Of a DNA stretch of 34,446 bases, positions 1 to 12,895 are shown in pieces. Position numbers and translations under genes: made by a program. Each line of letters begins with the position of its first letter. Position 1 is the first letter of the stretch. The DNA lies in assembly GCA_016936135.1 (NCBI GenBank), contig JAFGPP010000136.1:1-34446 (forward strand). Reading direction: 5' to 3'. Origin of the DNA: Thermoplasmatota archaeon (lineage in GTDB: Archaea > Thermoplasmatota > E2 > DHVEG-1). The notes under the pieces were generated by a model. The model made no database searches and was not told the DNA's origin. It was given only the letters and a program-made list of their open reading frames with translations.

Positions 1-36
1 GTTTTTGCTGCAAACCTTATAACTATAGGAAAATCA

Positions 37-79
37 AGAAATCCTCTCTTTTTGATTTATTTAATCATCGAGGATTTCT
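37..79. repeat. Perfect 10-bp inverted repeat (AGAAATCCTC / GAGGATTTCT) with a nested 5-bp inverted repeat in the loop (TGATT/AATCA)
   Basis: Arms at 37-46 and 70-79; inner arms at 53-57 and 63-67, read directly. Confidence 0.8.
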
Positions 80-232
80 ACACCCCCGTAATTTGATAAA
101 AATTATATTCTTGTCAATTATACTATAACAACTTGTGGACAACGAGGGAGGTACAGTTAATTTTTTTTATGCAGATAAATAATCAGATAATTTATCATTT
201 ACACCTATCTGTAAGATATAGAAAATCAAAAC

Positions 233-241
233 TTATATAAA
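233..241 (+). promoter_or_regulatory. TATA box of the S-layer-like gene
   Basis: TTATATAAA; predicted TSS about 26 bp downstream (~261-264), giving a leader of about 150 nt. Confidence 0.6.
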
Positions 242-333
242 CAAGGTAGTTATTTACGTTGAAAATGAGGTTCCGGTGAGGACTTGAGGATATGAAGCCA
301 TAGTTATATTCCAATTAGAGAGGCTTCTATGTT

Positions 334-350
334 GATTCACGGTGTGAATC
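334..350 (+). promoter_or_regulatory. Hairpin in the 5' leader of the S-layer-like gene
   Basis: GATTCAC-GGT-GTGAATC, perfect 7-bp stem; a second stem GAAGCC/GGCTTC lies just upstream (~294-327). Confidence 0.6.
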
Positions 351-416
351 TTAGTGTCTTTTGCCGGATACGTTACAAAATGAACATCTAATAAATAATT
401 TAGGAGGATAAGGAAG

Positions 417-3400
417 ATGGAAGGACAAATAAAAAATAGATTATTGGCCATTTTTGTAGTGGCGATTCTTTTACTGTCTACGTTGATGGTAATAAACACT
501 ACAATGGCTGAAACGTATACTGAAATCGAAATTTGGGAAAAAATTCCAGGAGAAACAGCCTGGACAGGATGTAGTGCCACAACAGTAGGTGCTGGCGCCT
601 CAGAAAATGCATCAGTACTAAACATGTCTACCTCCAGTCTTTACTATGGAAATACAGTTAACATCTATGTGAATGGTTCTGCTGGGTTAGACTGGACTGC
701 AGGCGTTCATTATTTATACTATCCCATATACAAAGGAGATCTTGGTGAGACCTATAATTTGACATGGAGTAGATGGAAACCCGAAACTGGCCCCACTCCA
801 ACTATAGATTATTCAACTGGTGATTGGGTATTTGAAAACATTTATCTTAATCGTACAGGATTATGGCTAATTGACGATGACAATTGGCACGATGCGTCCA
901 ATTTTTCAAATATGAACGACACCATACCAGCATGGTTTTGGGTTAACACATCTGAATTGTTAACTATAACCACGTCTGTCTCATCTATAGATTATGGGCA
1001 GAAAACACCAATTACTATTACTGTGAAAAAAGGCGGTGAGGCATATCCAGCCCTCATTGATGTGCGCGCGTTCTCGGGCGCTAAAAATAACGAGACTGTC
1101 TTTACTGCAGGAAACGCTTGGACTTCAACGGGTACATTTACATTCCAAGCTGATACTACAAACTTCTCACGTGTTGACACCTATTATGTATATGCATATC
1201 GTGATATCGATCCAATGGTAACTTATTATAAGGAATCAGAAGGAAAATACTACTCACCAAATTACGGAAAAGGATATTCGAACATAGATGAAGGAGCCGT
1301 CGACTTTTATAATTATAGTGCTTGTGGTCCATGGGATCCACCAGAATACAACGAATCTGCTAGAAAGGCAATCACAGTTAAGAAGGCTAAACCAACTATT
1401 ACTGCAACAAATTTAAGTGAGGTTTATTGGGGTTACGAAGCAAGGATTGATGTAAATATAACAAACGCTTATGGAACGGGATTAGCAAATCTTGGTGCAG
1501 TGAAAGTAAAGAACAGAGAAGGGAAATACTTCGACAATGAAACGGAAGAACTTTCACTTTGGATTGCAAAATATGGCGAGCAAGGCAATTACTCGATAAT
1601 TTTCAATAGAAGTGCTGCGTTATGGATGGCATTATTTACTACATACGCTAACGGAACTTGGCGAATCTATTATGGTGAAGATATTGATGGAGATGGTTAT
1701 GAGGAGTGGAATAATTCGATTAGTTTCTCTGTTAAAAGTAAGGCACCAGCTGTTAGACTTGACATTGTAAACGATGGTCAAGGTGCTGCAAAAGATATGA
1801 AGATTGACATTCCAGCAATGGTGAATACGGGCGCAGGTACATGGGAAAACGGAACGACCAACATATCCTTTATAATATACGGAGGGGCAGTTTCAGGTGT
1901 TAAGGCATATTATGGTGATGATCCAGGTGAGAACAAGGAAAATATTTCAATTACTGGTGATATCTTACACCCGCCAATACTTTTCTGCCCTGGTATGGAA
2001 GCTGGAGGATACAAATGGTTTGCTCACGTCACCCCAACTAAGCCTGGAGGAACAATCCGGATTATGATTGATTGGCCCGAAAATGGAACAGACAAAGAAA
2101 CTATCAATATTGTGAATGGTACAACGGTTATACCATCAATCGACTCATTCACTGTTGATGAAAATGTTACTCTTACACTAACTATCAAAAGTTTGACAGG
2201 TTCATTATTAGAATATGCAAATGTTACGTTGTTCTGGGGAGATTGGGACACTAGCATTCTTGATGGTGGTAGTGTTGGAGATGTGATTAATGGAACAAAT
2301 GGCGCAGGTACGGCTGGAAAAGGTCTGAATGGTGAGTATACATTTGTTATTAATAAGACCCAACAGAGAGACATTGCACCACAAAATATTACAATAGCGG
2401 CCAAAACACCTTCAGTAGATTACTGGGGTTATGCACAAGTACTCATGGATAGAAATCACGACTTTGTAGTAAATTGTACTCCCACAACTGCATATGCTGG
2501 TCAAAATGTTGAATATGATATTACAATTAGAACACTTGATGGAGGCACTCCTGAGGAAGATAGCACTTTATATATAAAGTTATACAATGAAACAGGCGCG
2601 TTAGTAACAGATATTGATGCATGGAGTGAACAGGCAACTGCTGATATTACTGAGGAAATTATTCCCTTATCTGGAGGAACTTATTATTTGTATGCATATA
2701 ATGATACTCATGATAGCAAAGGCCATAACGCAACTATTGTGGTGACGCCATATACGGTTCAATCAGATCCTACAGTACTTGCATGGTTAATTGATGAAGA
2801 AACAAACATGACTTTCTCAGTAACACCGGCTGGAAATGGTACATTGACAATAAAAAACATGTCAGGTTTACCTAATGCTTCTTCAGTTGGAGATCAATAT
2901 GATGTTGAAATAAATAATGGGGTAGGAACGCTTGCAGAGGTTAATGCTACCACACTTGGAAATATTACCTTCTGGTATACTCCTGAAGAAGGAGTATCAA
3001 GAAAAGCAGTAGGTTTGGTAAGGGTTACAACGGCTACTGCGACTCCAACTCCAGCCACGGTTTACATTGGTTATCCAACAACAGTTACAATTCTAGTTAC
3101 TCACCCAGCAACAGGTGTGGCACTTCCGGGGGTAAGAGTTGCATTGGATTATGGAAAGAATCTAACTTCTTCTCTACTAATAAAAATACCGGACCATGTA
3201 TTTACAGATTCGGAGGGTAAAGCCCGATTTTCGATAGAAACAGGTGGTAGTGGAAACGTAACAATTTATCTCAAAAATCAATCAGATCCTGAAAACAAGT
3301 TTGTAATTAAATCTGCAGCCAAGAAAGAAGCTATGATTGATGCAGATCCCTCGGCAAACGAAGGCGCTACTTTCACAGTTGAAGTCAAAAAATTAGATGG

Positions 3401-3914
3401 TACACTTGTGACTGATACCACAGTTTCGGTAATATTTAATGGGGAGACTAAAACCAGTAATACTGGATCTGTTACATTTACCGCACCTACGGTACCCGAC
3501 TCTTTGGATTATAAAATAAGGGCTACTGCAGAGGGCTATACAATTGGCGACACAACAATAAAGATAATCAATGTTCCGCAATTAGTAGTTGCAGTTACCA
3601 TGCCAGCTTCTGGTAAAATCACTACCAACAGCCAATTTGATGTAACCATCGCAGATGATATGGGTAGTGCAATTATAGGTGCAACTGTAACATTTAACAG
3701 CGCTACATTTACATCTGGTGCAGGTGGAAAAGTTACATTAACGGCTCCAGGATCTGCTGGTACATATAATATAGGTGCTACAAAAACTGGATTTTTGGCT
3801 GCGGATTCTGTATCTGTAACGGTCGAATCTGGTGGCATACCTGGATTTGAACTGGTAACTTTAATTGCTGCGATCGGTATAGCATTTATTCTAATAAGAC
3901 GAAGACGACAATAA
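417..3914 (+). CDS. Large secreted S-layer-like surface protein with Ig-like repeats and PGF-CTERM-type C-terminus
   Basis: N-terminal signal/TM segment (LLAIFVVAILLLSTLMV), more than 30 N-x-S/T sequons, Ig-like repeats, C-terminus GIPGFELVTLIAAIGIAFILIRRRRQ (PGF + TM + Arg cluster); strong SD (taggaggataagga). Confidence 0.85.
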   Translation: MEGQIKNRLLAIFVVAILLLSTLMVINTTMAETYTEIEIWEKIPGETAWTGCSATTVGAGASENASVLNMSTSSLYYGNTVNIYVNGSAGLDWTAGVHYLYYPIYKGDLGETYNLTWSRWKPETGPTPTIDYSTGDWVFENIYLNRTGLWLIDDDNWHDASNFSNMNDTIPAWFWVNTSELLTITTSVSSIDYGQKTPITITVKKGGEAYPALIDVRAFSGAKNNETVFTAGNAWTSTGTFTFQADTTNFSRVDTYYVYAYRDIDPMVTYYKESEGKYYSPNYGKGYSNIDEGAVDFYNYSACGPWDPPEYNESARKAITVKKAKPTITATNLSEVYWGYEARIDVNITNAYGTGLANLGAVKVKNREGKYFDNETEELSLWIAKYGEQGNYSIIFNRSAALWMALFTTYANGTWRIYYGEDIDGDGYEEWNNSISFSVKSKAPAVRLDIVNDGQGAAKDMKIDIPAMVNTGAGTWENGTTNISFIIYGGAVSGVKAYYGDDPGENKENISITGDILHPPILFCPGMEAGGYKWFAHVTPTKPGGTIRIMIDWPENGTDKETINIVNGTTVIPSIDSFTVDENVTLTLTIKSLTGSLLEYANVTLFWGDWDTSILDGGSVGDVINGTNGAGTAGKGLNGEYTFVINKTQQRDIAPQNITIAAKTPSVDYWGYAQVLMDRNHDFVVNCTPTTAYAGQNVEYDITIRTLDGGTPEEDSTLYIKLYNETGALVTDIDAWSEQATADITEEIIPLSGGTYYLYAYNDTHDSKGHNATIVVTPYTVQSDPTVLAWLIDEETNMTFSVTPAGNGTLTIKNMSGLPNASSVGDQYDVEINNGVGTLAEVNATTLGNITFWYTPEEGVSRKAVGLVRVTTATATPTPATVYIGYPTTVTILVTHPATGVALPGVRVALDYGKNLTSSLLIKIPDHVFTDSEGKARFSIETGGSGNVTIYLKNQSDPENKFVIKSAAKKEAMIDADPSANEGATFTVEVKKLDGTLVTDTTVSVIFNGETKTSNTGSVTFTAPTVPDSLDYKIRATAEGYTIGDTTIKIINVPQLVVAVTMPASGKITTNSQFDVTIADDMGSAIIGATVTFNSATFTSGAGGKVTLTAPGSAGTYNIGATKTGFLAADSVSVTVESGGIPGFELVTLIAAIGIAFILIRRRRQ

Positions 3915-3925
3915 TCAACAAAAAT

Positions 3926-3963
3926 TGGAGAAGATTAAACTTCTCCACTATCTATCTTTTTTT
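3926..3963 (+). terminator. Hairpin plus T-rich tract after the S-layer-like gene
   Basis: TGGAGAAG-attaaa-CTTCTCCA perfect 8-bp stem followed by ctatctatcttttttt. Confidence 0.7.
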
Positions 3964-4022
3964 AATTTTTTTAAAAAGTCTTTTTAATTAATTATTTGTT
4001 GTGCTCAAAGGAGTGATTAATT

Positions 4023-4715
4023 CTGAAAGTAAGTGTAATTTTACCTACGTTAAATGAAGAAGAAGGTATTGGTAAAACAATTGATTCTATTGAAAAGGAT
4101 ATTTTTAAAAAAAATAACTGGGATTTAGAAATTGTTATTGTGGATGGAAATTCAAAAGATAAAACTAGGGAAGTAGCGGAAAAAAAAGGTGCCGTTGCTA
4201 TTATTGAATCAAAGAAAGGTTATGGACGAGCGTATAAAACAGGGCTAAGTAAAGTTACTGGAGACATAGTTGTAACTGGAGATGGAGACGCAACTTATCC
4301 ATTTGATTGTATTCATAATTATGTTCAAAAATTAATAGATGATGATTTAGATTTTATTACTACAGATAGATTTGCAGAATTAAAACACGGATCAATGAGT
4401 ATAAAACACCGTTTTGGAAACATGATTCTTGCATTTACTCTTCGGCTTTTGTTCTTTATAAATATTCGGGATTCTCAATCAGGAATGTGGATTTTTAGAA
4501 AAGATGCATTGAATAAAATACAGCCACTTGATAAATTCAATGATGGTATGCCTTTTTCTGAGGAAATTAAAATTGAGATGTTTTCTTCCAAAAAGGTTAA
4601 GGCAAAAGAGATTCCTTCAAAGCTTTATTCAAGAGAAGGAAAGGTTAAATTGGAGAGCTTTAAAGACGGATGGAAGAATCTAAAATTCTTATTCGTAAAA
4701 AGAATAGCAAAATAA
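4023..4715 (+). CDS. Family 2 glycosyltransferase (DPM1/polyprenyl-phosphate sugar transferase-like), probably starting at CTG 4023
   Basis: Frame reads (L/M)KVSVILPTLNEEEGIGKTIDSI...VIVDGNSKDKT...VVTGDGDATYPFD; the track start at 4140 (GTG) would delete the GT-A N-terminal motif. SD-like aaaggagtga about 9 nt upstream of the CTG. Confidence 0.85.
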   Translation: MKVSVILPTLNEEEGIGKTIDSIEKDIFKKNNWDLEIVIVDGNSKDKTREVAEKKGAVAIIESKKGYGRAYKTGLSKVTGDIVVTGDGDATYPFDCIHNYVQKLIDDDLDFITTDRFAELKHGSMSIKHRFGNMILAFTLRLLFFINIRDSQSGMWIFRKDALNKIQPLDKFNDGMPFSEEIKIEMFSSKKVKAKEIPSKLYSREGKVKLESFKDGWKNLKFLFVKRIAK

Positions 4716-4736
4716 TTGTAAAATTTAATTTTTTTA

Positions 4737-5894
4737 TCAACCGACAATGTAAACTTCTTTGTCAAAATTTTTACCTTTGAATCGTTCCAAATTTAATTTT
4801 TCCAGTATTTGTGTCGACTTATTGTCTGCTATGTAATCAGTAAGAATTCTTGCAACCATCGGACAAAGCATAAAACCATGTCCACTAAAACCATTGCACT
4901 GAATAAATCCATTTAACTTTTCCACTTCACCCAAAATAGGTCTAGCATCAGGGGTTACATCATAAAAACCAGTCCAATGACGAAGCAGATTGACATGTTT
5001 CAAACATGGAGCGTAACTTGTTAACGTTTTTGACATATGTTCAAGAAAAGAAACTGTCGGAGCTGTGTGATATCCACTAATTTCCTCAGGAATCGGAATT
5101 CCACCAACAATCTGACCTTCTTTTTGCTGACTGAAATAAATCCCGTCTTTAAATGATATAACCATTGCATCAAAGATTGGTTTTAACCTTTCGGTTGCCA
5201 TTATCTCTTTTCTATAGGGTTTATTTGGCAAAGTAATACCAACCATTTCGGCTATTTGCTTTGACCATACTCCTGCAGAATTTACAACTATGCTAGTCTT
5301 TATTTTACCCTTATCAGTGTTAACTTCGGTTATACTTTTCTTTTCAGTTTGAATTCCAGTAACTTTTGTGTGAGTATAAACAGATGCTCCAAAAGATTTC
5401 GCAGCTTTTGCGTAAGCAAAAGTTGTTTTAAACGGGTTGGCATGACCATCTTTTGGACAAAATGTTGCACCAATGGCTTTCATTCCTTTTATATCCAAAA
5501 TCGAAACTATGTCTATTATCTGATCTGGCTGAAGAATATCTACAGTTAGTCCTAACGATTTTTGCATCCTAACGTTTTCTTTAGCTTGTTCCATCTCCTT
5601 ATCATTATGGATAATAATTAAATATCCTCCCTGCCGAAATTCAATATCTTCTTTAAGTTCATCTGATAACTTTTCAAAAATTTTAACTGATTTAATAGCT
5701 AGTTCAACATTTTCTTTTGTTGACCACTGTTGTCTAATTCCTGCACCACAACATCCAGTGGCCCCGGATGATAAATATTTTTTTTCAATAAGAGCTACAT
5801 CTAATCCTTTTTTAGCTAAATTGTAAGCAATTGCACAACCGTTTACACCACCACCAATGACGACAACATCAGCCTTTTTTTTCATGCTTATCAC
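4737..5894 (-). CDS. pdhB: FAD-dependent oxidoreductase, DAO family (proline/sarcosine dehydrogenase beta subunit-like)
   Basis: VVVIGGGVNGCAIAYNLAKKG Rossmann FAD motif; C-terminal GFYDVTPDARPILGEV, CNGFSGHGFM; last gene of an A-F-X-B-ordered operon. Confidence 0.8.
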   Translation of the reverse strand: MISMKKKADVVVIGGGVNGCAIAYNLAKKGLDVALIEKKYLSSGATGCCGAGIRQQWSTKENVELAIKSVKIFEKLSDELKEDIEFRQGGYLIIIHNDKEMEQAKENVRMQKSLGLTVDILQPDQIIDIVSILDIKGMKAIGATFCPKDGHANPFKTTFAYAKAAKSFGASVYTHTKVTGIQTEKKSITEVNTDKGKIKTSIVVNSAGVWSKQIAEMVGITLPNKPYRKEIMATERLKPIFDAMVISFKDGIYFSQQKEGQIVGGIPIPEEISGYHTAPTVSFLEHMSKTLTSYAPCLKHVNLLRHWTGFYDVTPDARPILGEVEKLNGFIQCNGFSGHGFMLCPMVARILTDYIADNKSTQILEKLNLERFKGKNFDKEVYIVG

Positions 5895-6150
5895 TTGCCA
5901 ATGTTCCTAGAGAAACGGGTATTATCGGAGGACGGGGGTTTGGGTAAGATACTTTTGATAACTTTTTTCCAGTATAATCTTCTATAATTCTTATCACAAG
6001 CTGTATGCAGACTCTACCCTGACACGGACCCATACCGATTCTTAATTTTTTTCTTAATTCTTCCAGATCTGTATAACCTTCATCAATTGCTTTGATTATA
6101 TCCTCCTCGGTTATATCTTCACATCTGCAAACAATTTTTTTCATAATCAA
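5869..6150 (-). CDS. pdhX: BFD-like [2Fe-2S]-binding small subunit
   Basis: CRCEDITEEDI...GMGPCQGRVC, four-Cys BFD-like motif; overlaps both neighbouring genes. Confidence 0.8.
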   Translation of the reverse strand: MIMKKIVCRCEDITEEDIIKAIDEGYTDLEELRKKLRIGMGPCQGRVCIQLVIRIIEDYTGKKLSKVSYPNPRPPIIPVSLGTLASDKHEKKG

Positions 6151-6608
6151 ACCTTAATATTTCTAATTTCCATTGCCAATGAATCATCAACTTCAATAGT
6201 AATTACACTTGTTTTTCCACTTTTGACAACCCTTTTTACAAGTGCACTACCTCTATTGACTCCCATTCTATCTAGTGCAATTATATTATCGCCTAATTTG
6301 GGCACAGGATTAAATTCATAAGGAAGAGAAATAAGAGCTTTTTTATTTTTTATTTTGACCAAAAAAATTGCAAGACCGGGACAAACACTAATGCATTTTC
6401 CACAGCCGACACATCTTTCAAAATCAACGACAGGAAGATCATTTATGTCTTTCATCGATATCGCATTAAAAGGACAAGAATCAACGCAAGGATTGCAAGG
6501 GATATGCTGAATACATTCAACTATTGCGACACCCCTCTTTAAATATTGTAAGTCTGGAATTGTGATGTCATTGTTGCTTAATACACCAGTTTTTTCATAA
6601 TTTTTCAT
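6147..6608 (-). CDS. pdhF: 4Fe-4S ferredoxin-domain subunit
   Basis: CIQHIPCNPCVDSCP and CVGCGKCISVCPG cluster motifs. Confidence 0.8.
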   Translation of the reverse strand: MKNYEKTGVLSNNDITIPDLQYLKRGVAIVECIQHIPCNPCVDSCPFNAISMKDINDLPVVDFERCVGCGKCISVCPGLAIFLVKIKNKKALISLPYEFNPVPKLGDNIIALDRMGVNRGSALVKRVVKSGKTSVITIEVDDSLAMEIRNIKV

Positions 6609-6609
6609 T

Positions 6610-8055
6610 TTATATTTTCACCAATTTATTTATAATTTTTTTTGCAGCACGCGGTTTGTCTCCAAAAGGTCCTGCCCTTAACAATTTAAGTTCATCTATG
6701 TATTTTAGAAGATTTTCTTTATCTTTTGTAACGCCTATTGATAATGCAGATGAAATACCTGCAATTTTGCCTTCGATCATAGCTGTTGACGCTTCCTCGA
6801 TGCCAGATGAGTCGCCACATACAAAGATATTTTTTACACTTGTTTGCATTGATTCGTCATGTAATGCTACATATCCACCCGCCTCTGGTATTATTTCCAT
6901 CTCAGCATTTATCTGCGAAAGTATTCTTGTAGATGGAGTAAGACCAACTGCGAGACACACTGTGTCACAATCAACAATTGTTTCTGAACTGCTTATTGGC
7001 TGCCAGTTTTTATCAAGTTTAATAATAACTGCACCTTCTACTTTTTCTTTGCCCACTACCTCCTTTATCGAATGAGAAGTATAGATTGGAACTCCACAAC
7101 GCCTTAGTTTTGCAGCATGCACATGATATCCTCCAATTCTTGGGGCAGCCTCGACCACTCTATCTACGTTTATTCCTGATTGAAGAAGTTGATAAGCAAC
7201 AATTAAGCCAACATTTCCAGCGCCAATCATTAAAACATTTTTCCCAGGTTTCACCCCATATACATTCATGAGAGTTTGTACTGCACCAGCTCCATAAACG
7301 CCAGGAAGATCATTATTTGGAAAGAGGATCATATTTTCCATTGCACCCACAGCAATTATTGCAGCTTTGCAATTTATTTCTAGAAATTGACTTTTATAAT
7401 CATTTCGTTTTACAACACCAAAAAGATGATTTTTTTTAGATTCATAATAACCAATAACAGTCGAATCCAACATGACATTGATTTTTCCCTGAGATTTTAG
7501 AATATTTAATTCATTTTCGAGTTCTTTGGCAATATCAACTCCTCTAGTTCCAGCTTTTTCCTGTTTTGAACCAAAAAATTTGTGAGTTTGTTTAATTAAT
7601 TGCCCTCCAACTTTTTGATTTTCATCTACAATCAAAACCTGAGCTCCCTTTTGTGCAGCTTCAATTGCGGCACATAATCCAGCAGGTCCTGCACCTATTG
7701 TTAAAACATCAAAGGAAAGCGATTCAATTGGGATTTGCTCAAATGATGCTTTTGGTAAATCCGGTAATCTATTCTGTATTTCTACATGAATGTTTTCTTT
7801 TAGAGGAGCGATACATGTTCTTACATTTGGAATATCATTTACTCTCATAAGACAAGATGAGCATTTTCCAATGCCACAGAAAAATCCGCGTGGATTATTA
7901 TATACTAGACTAGTAGAAAACGTTTTGACTTCGCCGGCGTGTAAGGCCGAGGCAATGGTGTCGCCTTCAAAGCCAAACATTTTTTTATCGTTCAAATAAA
8001 AAGAAATTTTTTTTCGTTTTGGAAAATCTATTATTGGATGGTTCTTAATTCTCAG
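6610..8055 (-). CDS. pdhA: FAD/NAD(P)-dependent oxidoreductase with N-terminal [2Fe-2S] domain (proline dehydrogenase alpha / HcnA-HcnB-like), probably starting at CTG 8055
   Basis: FCGIGKCSSCLMRVNDIPNVRTCI [2Fe-2S] motif; GAGPAGLCAAIEAAQKGAQV and GAGNVGLIVAY nucleotide motifs. The frame extends upstream of the track start (TTG 7995) as RIKNHPIIDFPKRKKISFYLNDKKMF, as expected for the family. Confidence 0.8.
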   Translation of the reverse strand: MRIKNHPIIDFPKRKKISFYLNDKKMFGFEGDTIASALHAGEVKTFSTSLVYNNPRGFFCGIGKCSSCLMRVNDIPNVRTCIAPLKENIHVEIQNRLPDLPKASFEQIPIESLSFDVLTIGAGPAGLCAAIEAAQKGAQVLIVDENQKVGGQLIKQTHKFFGSKQEKAGTRGVDIAKELENELNILKSQGKINVMLDSTVIGYYESKKNHLFGVVKRNDYKSQFLEINCKAAIIAVGAMENMILFPNNDLPGVYGAGAVQTLMNVYGVKPGKNVLMIGAGNVGLIVAYQLLQSGINVDRVVEAAPRIGGYHVHAAKLRRCGVPIYTSHSIKEVVGKEKVEGAVIIKLDKNWQPISSSETIVDCDTVCLAVGLTPSTRILSQINAEMEIIPEAGGYVALHDESMQTSVKNIFVCGDSSGIEEASTAMIEGKIAGISSALSIGVTKDKENLLKYIDELKLLRAGPFGDKPRAAKKIINKLVKI

Positions 8056-8114
8056 AGGGATGCACCATTGCCTTATCTAAAAATTATTTAAAAACTTGTA
8101 TGATTTTGTTAATA

Positions 8115-8540
8115 TTAAGCTATTTGAACATCTCTTATACCATGATGTCTTTTAGCCAAATCGCGGATAATCTCGATATTTTTTCCACCCTTACCAATAA
8201 TTTTTGATTTATCTGTTATGTCTACCTCCAGCTTTGCAACGCTAGTATCTTTTTCACCTTCAATTGTTATTTGGTTCACCTTATAGGGTTTACAAAGATT
8301 TAGCAGAAATTTTTGTTTGTCATCATCGAACTCTACAAATTTTATATTTTTCTTAAATAAAATTTTTAATTTCTCGATATTTTTCGCTTTTGAACCTATG
8401 GCTACGCCGATAAAACCTTTCCGTACGATAAAGATTAGTTTATCATCAGTAATCATACAGTCAAGAATATCTGTTTTTGTAACTTTACTGGCCATGTTTA
8501 TATACTGCATGACCTCGTTTGATATCATAATTTCGGTCAT
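8115..8540 (-). CDS. nusA: Archaeal NusA-like KH-domain transcription factor
   Basis: KH motifs GFIGVAIGSKAKNI and SKIIGKGGKNIEIIRDLAKRHHGI; position after rpl30e in the RNAP cluster. Confidence 0.85.
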   Translation of the reverse strand: MTEIMISNEVMQYINMASKVTKTDILDCMITDDKLIFIVRKGFIGVAIGSKAKNIEKLKILFKKNIKFVEFDDDKQKFLLNLCKPYKVNQITIEGEKDTSVAKLEVDITDKSKIIGKGGKNIEIIRDLAKRHHGIRDVQIA

Positions 8541-8546
8541 CGAAAA

Positions 8547-8846
8547 CTACCTTTTTTTGATAAGTTGAAGTATATTTGATCCACCGTCATCCAAAACTGC
8601 AAATACAGAAACAGCAAAGGCTTTTCCACAGGTATATCCCAAATTGATGGAATTGGATTCACATGTATATGTGGGTATTTTTTTCTCTTTGGCCAATTTC
8701 TCAATGCTATCAGATTTTTGGCAGTTATTTGCCAAAACAACAATTTTTGCCTTCCCCTCTGTTATTGCTGTCTTTACTTCCTTTGTACCTATTTTAACAG
8801 TTCCTTTCTTAACAGTATTCTTTAATAATCTTTCAACGTCTAACAT
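8547..8846 (-). CDS. rpl30e: Ribosomal protein L30e
   Basis: L30e/L7Ae-like pattern (TKEVKTAITEGKAKIVVLANNC); synteny between rpoA2 and nusA. Confidence 0.85.
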   Translation of the reverse strand: MLDVERLLKNTVKKGTVKIGTKEVKTAITEGKAKIVVLANNCQKSDSIEKLAKEKKIPTYTCESNSINLGYTCGKAFAVSVFAVLDDGGSNILQLIKKR

Positions 8847-8852
8847 GTTATT

Positions 8853-12876
<4,024 letters not shown>

Positions 12877-12895
12877 TTGTCACCTTCATTTATTT

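Noticed and set aside
254-625. 123-aa minus-strand ORF
   Set aside because: Antisense to the S-layer leader and signal peptide; no family motifs
2024-2404. 126-aa minus-strand ORF (also 3393-3581 and 3536-3838)
   Set aside because: Shadow ORFs of the Thr/Val/Gly-rich S-layer gene
6656-7075. 139-aa plus-strand ORF
   Set aside because: Antisense to pdhA, which has clear domain motifs
8537-8743. 68-aa minus-strand ORF overlapping rpl30e in another frame
   Set aside because: No motifs; L30e explains the region
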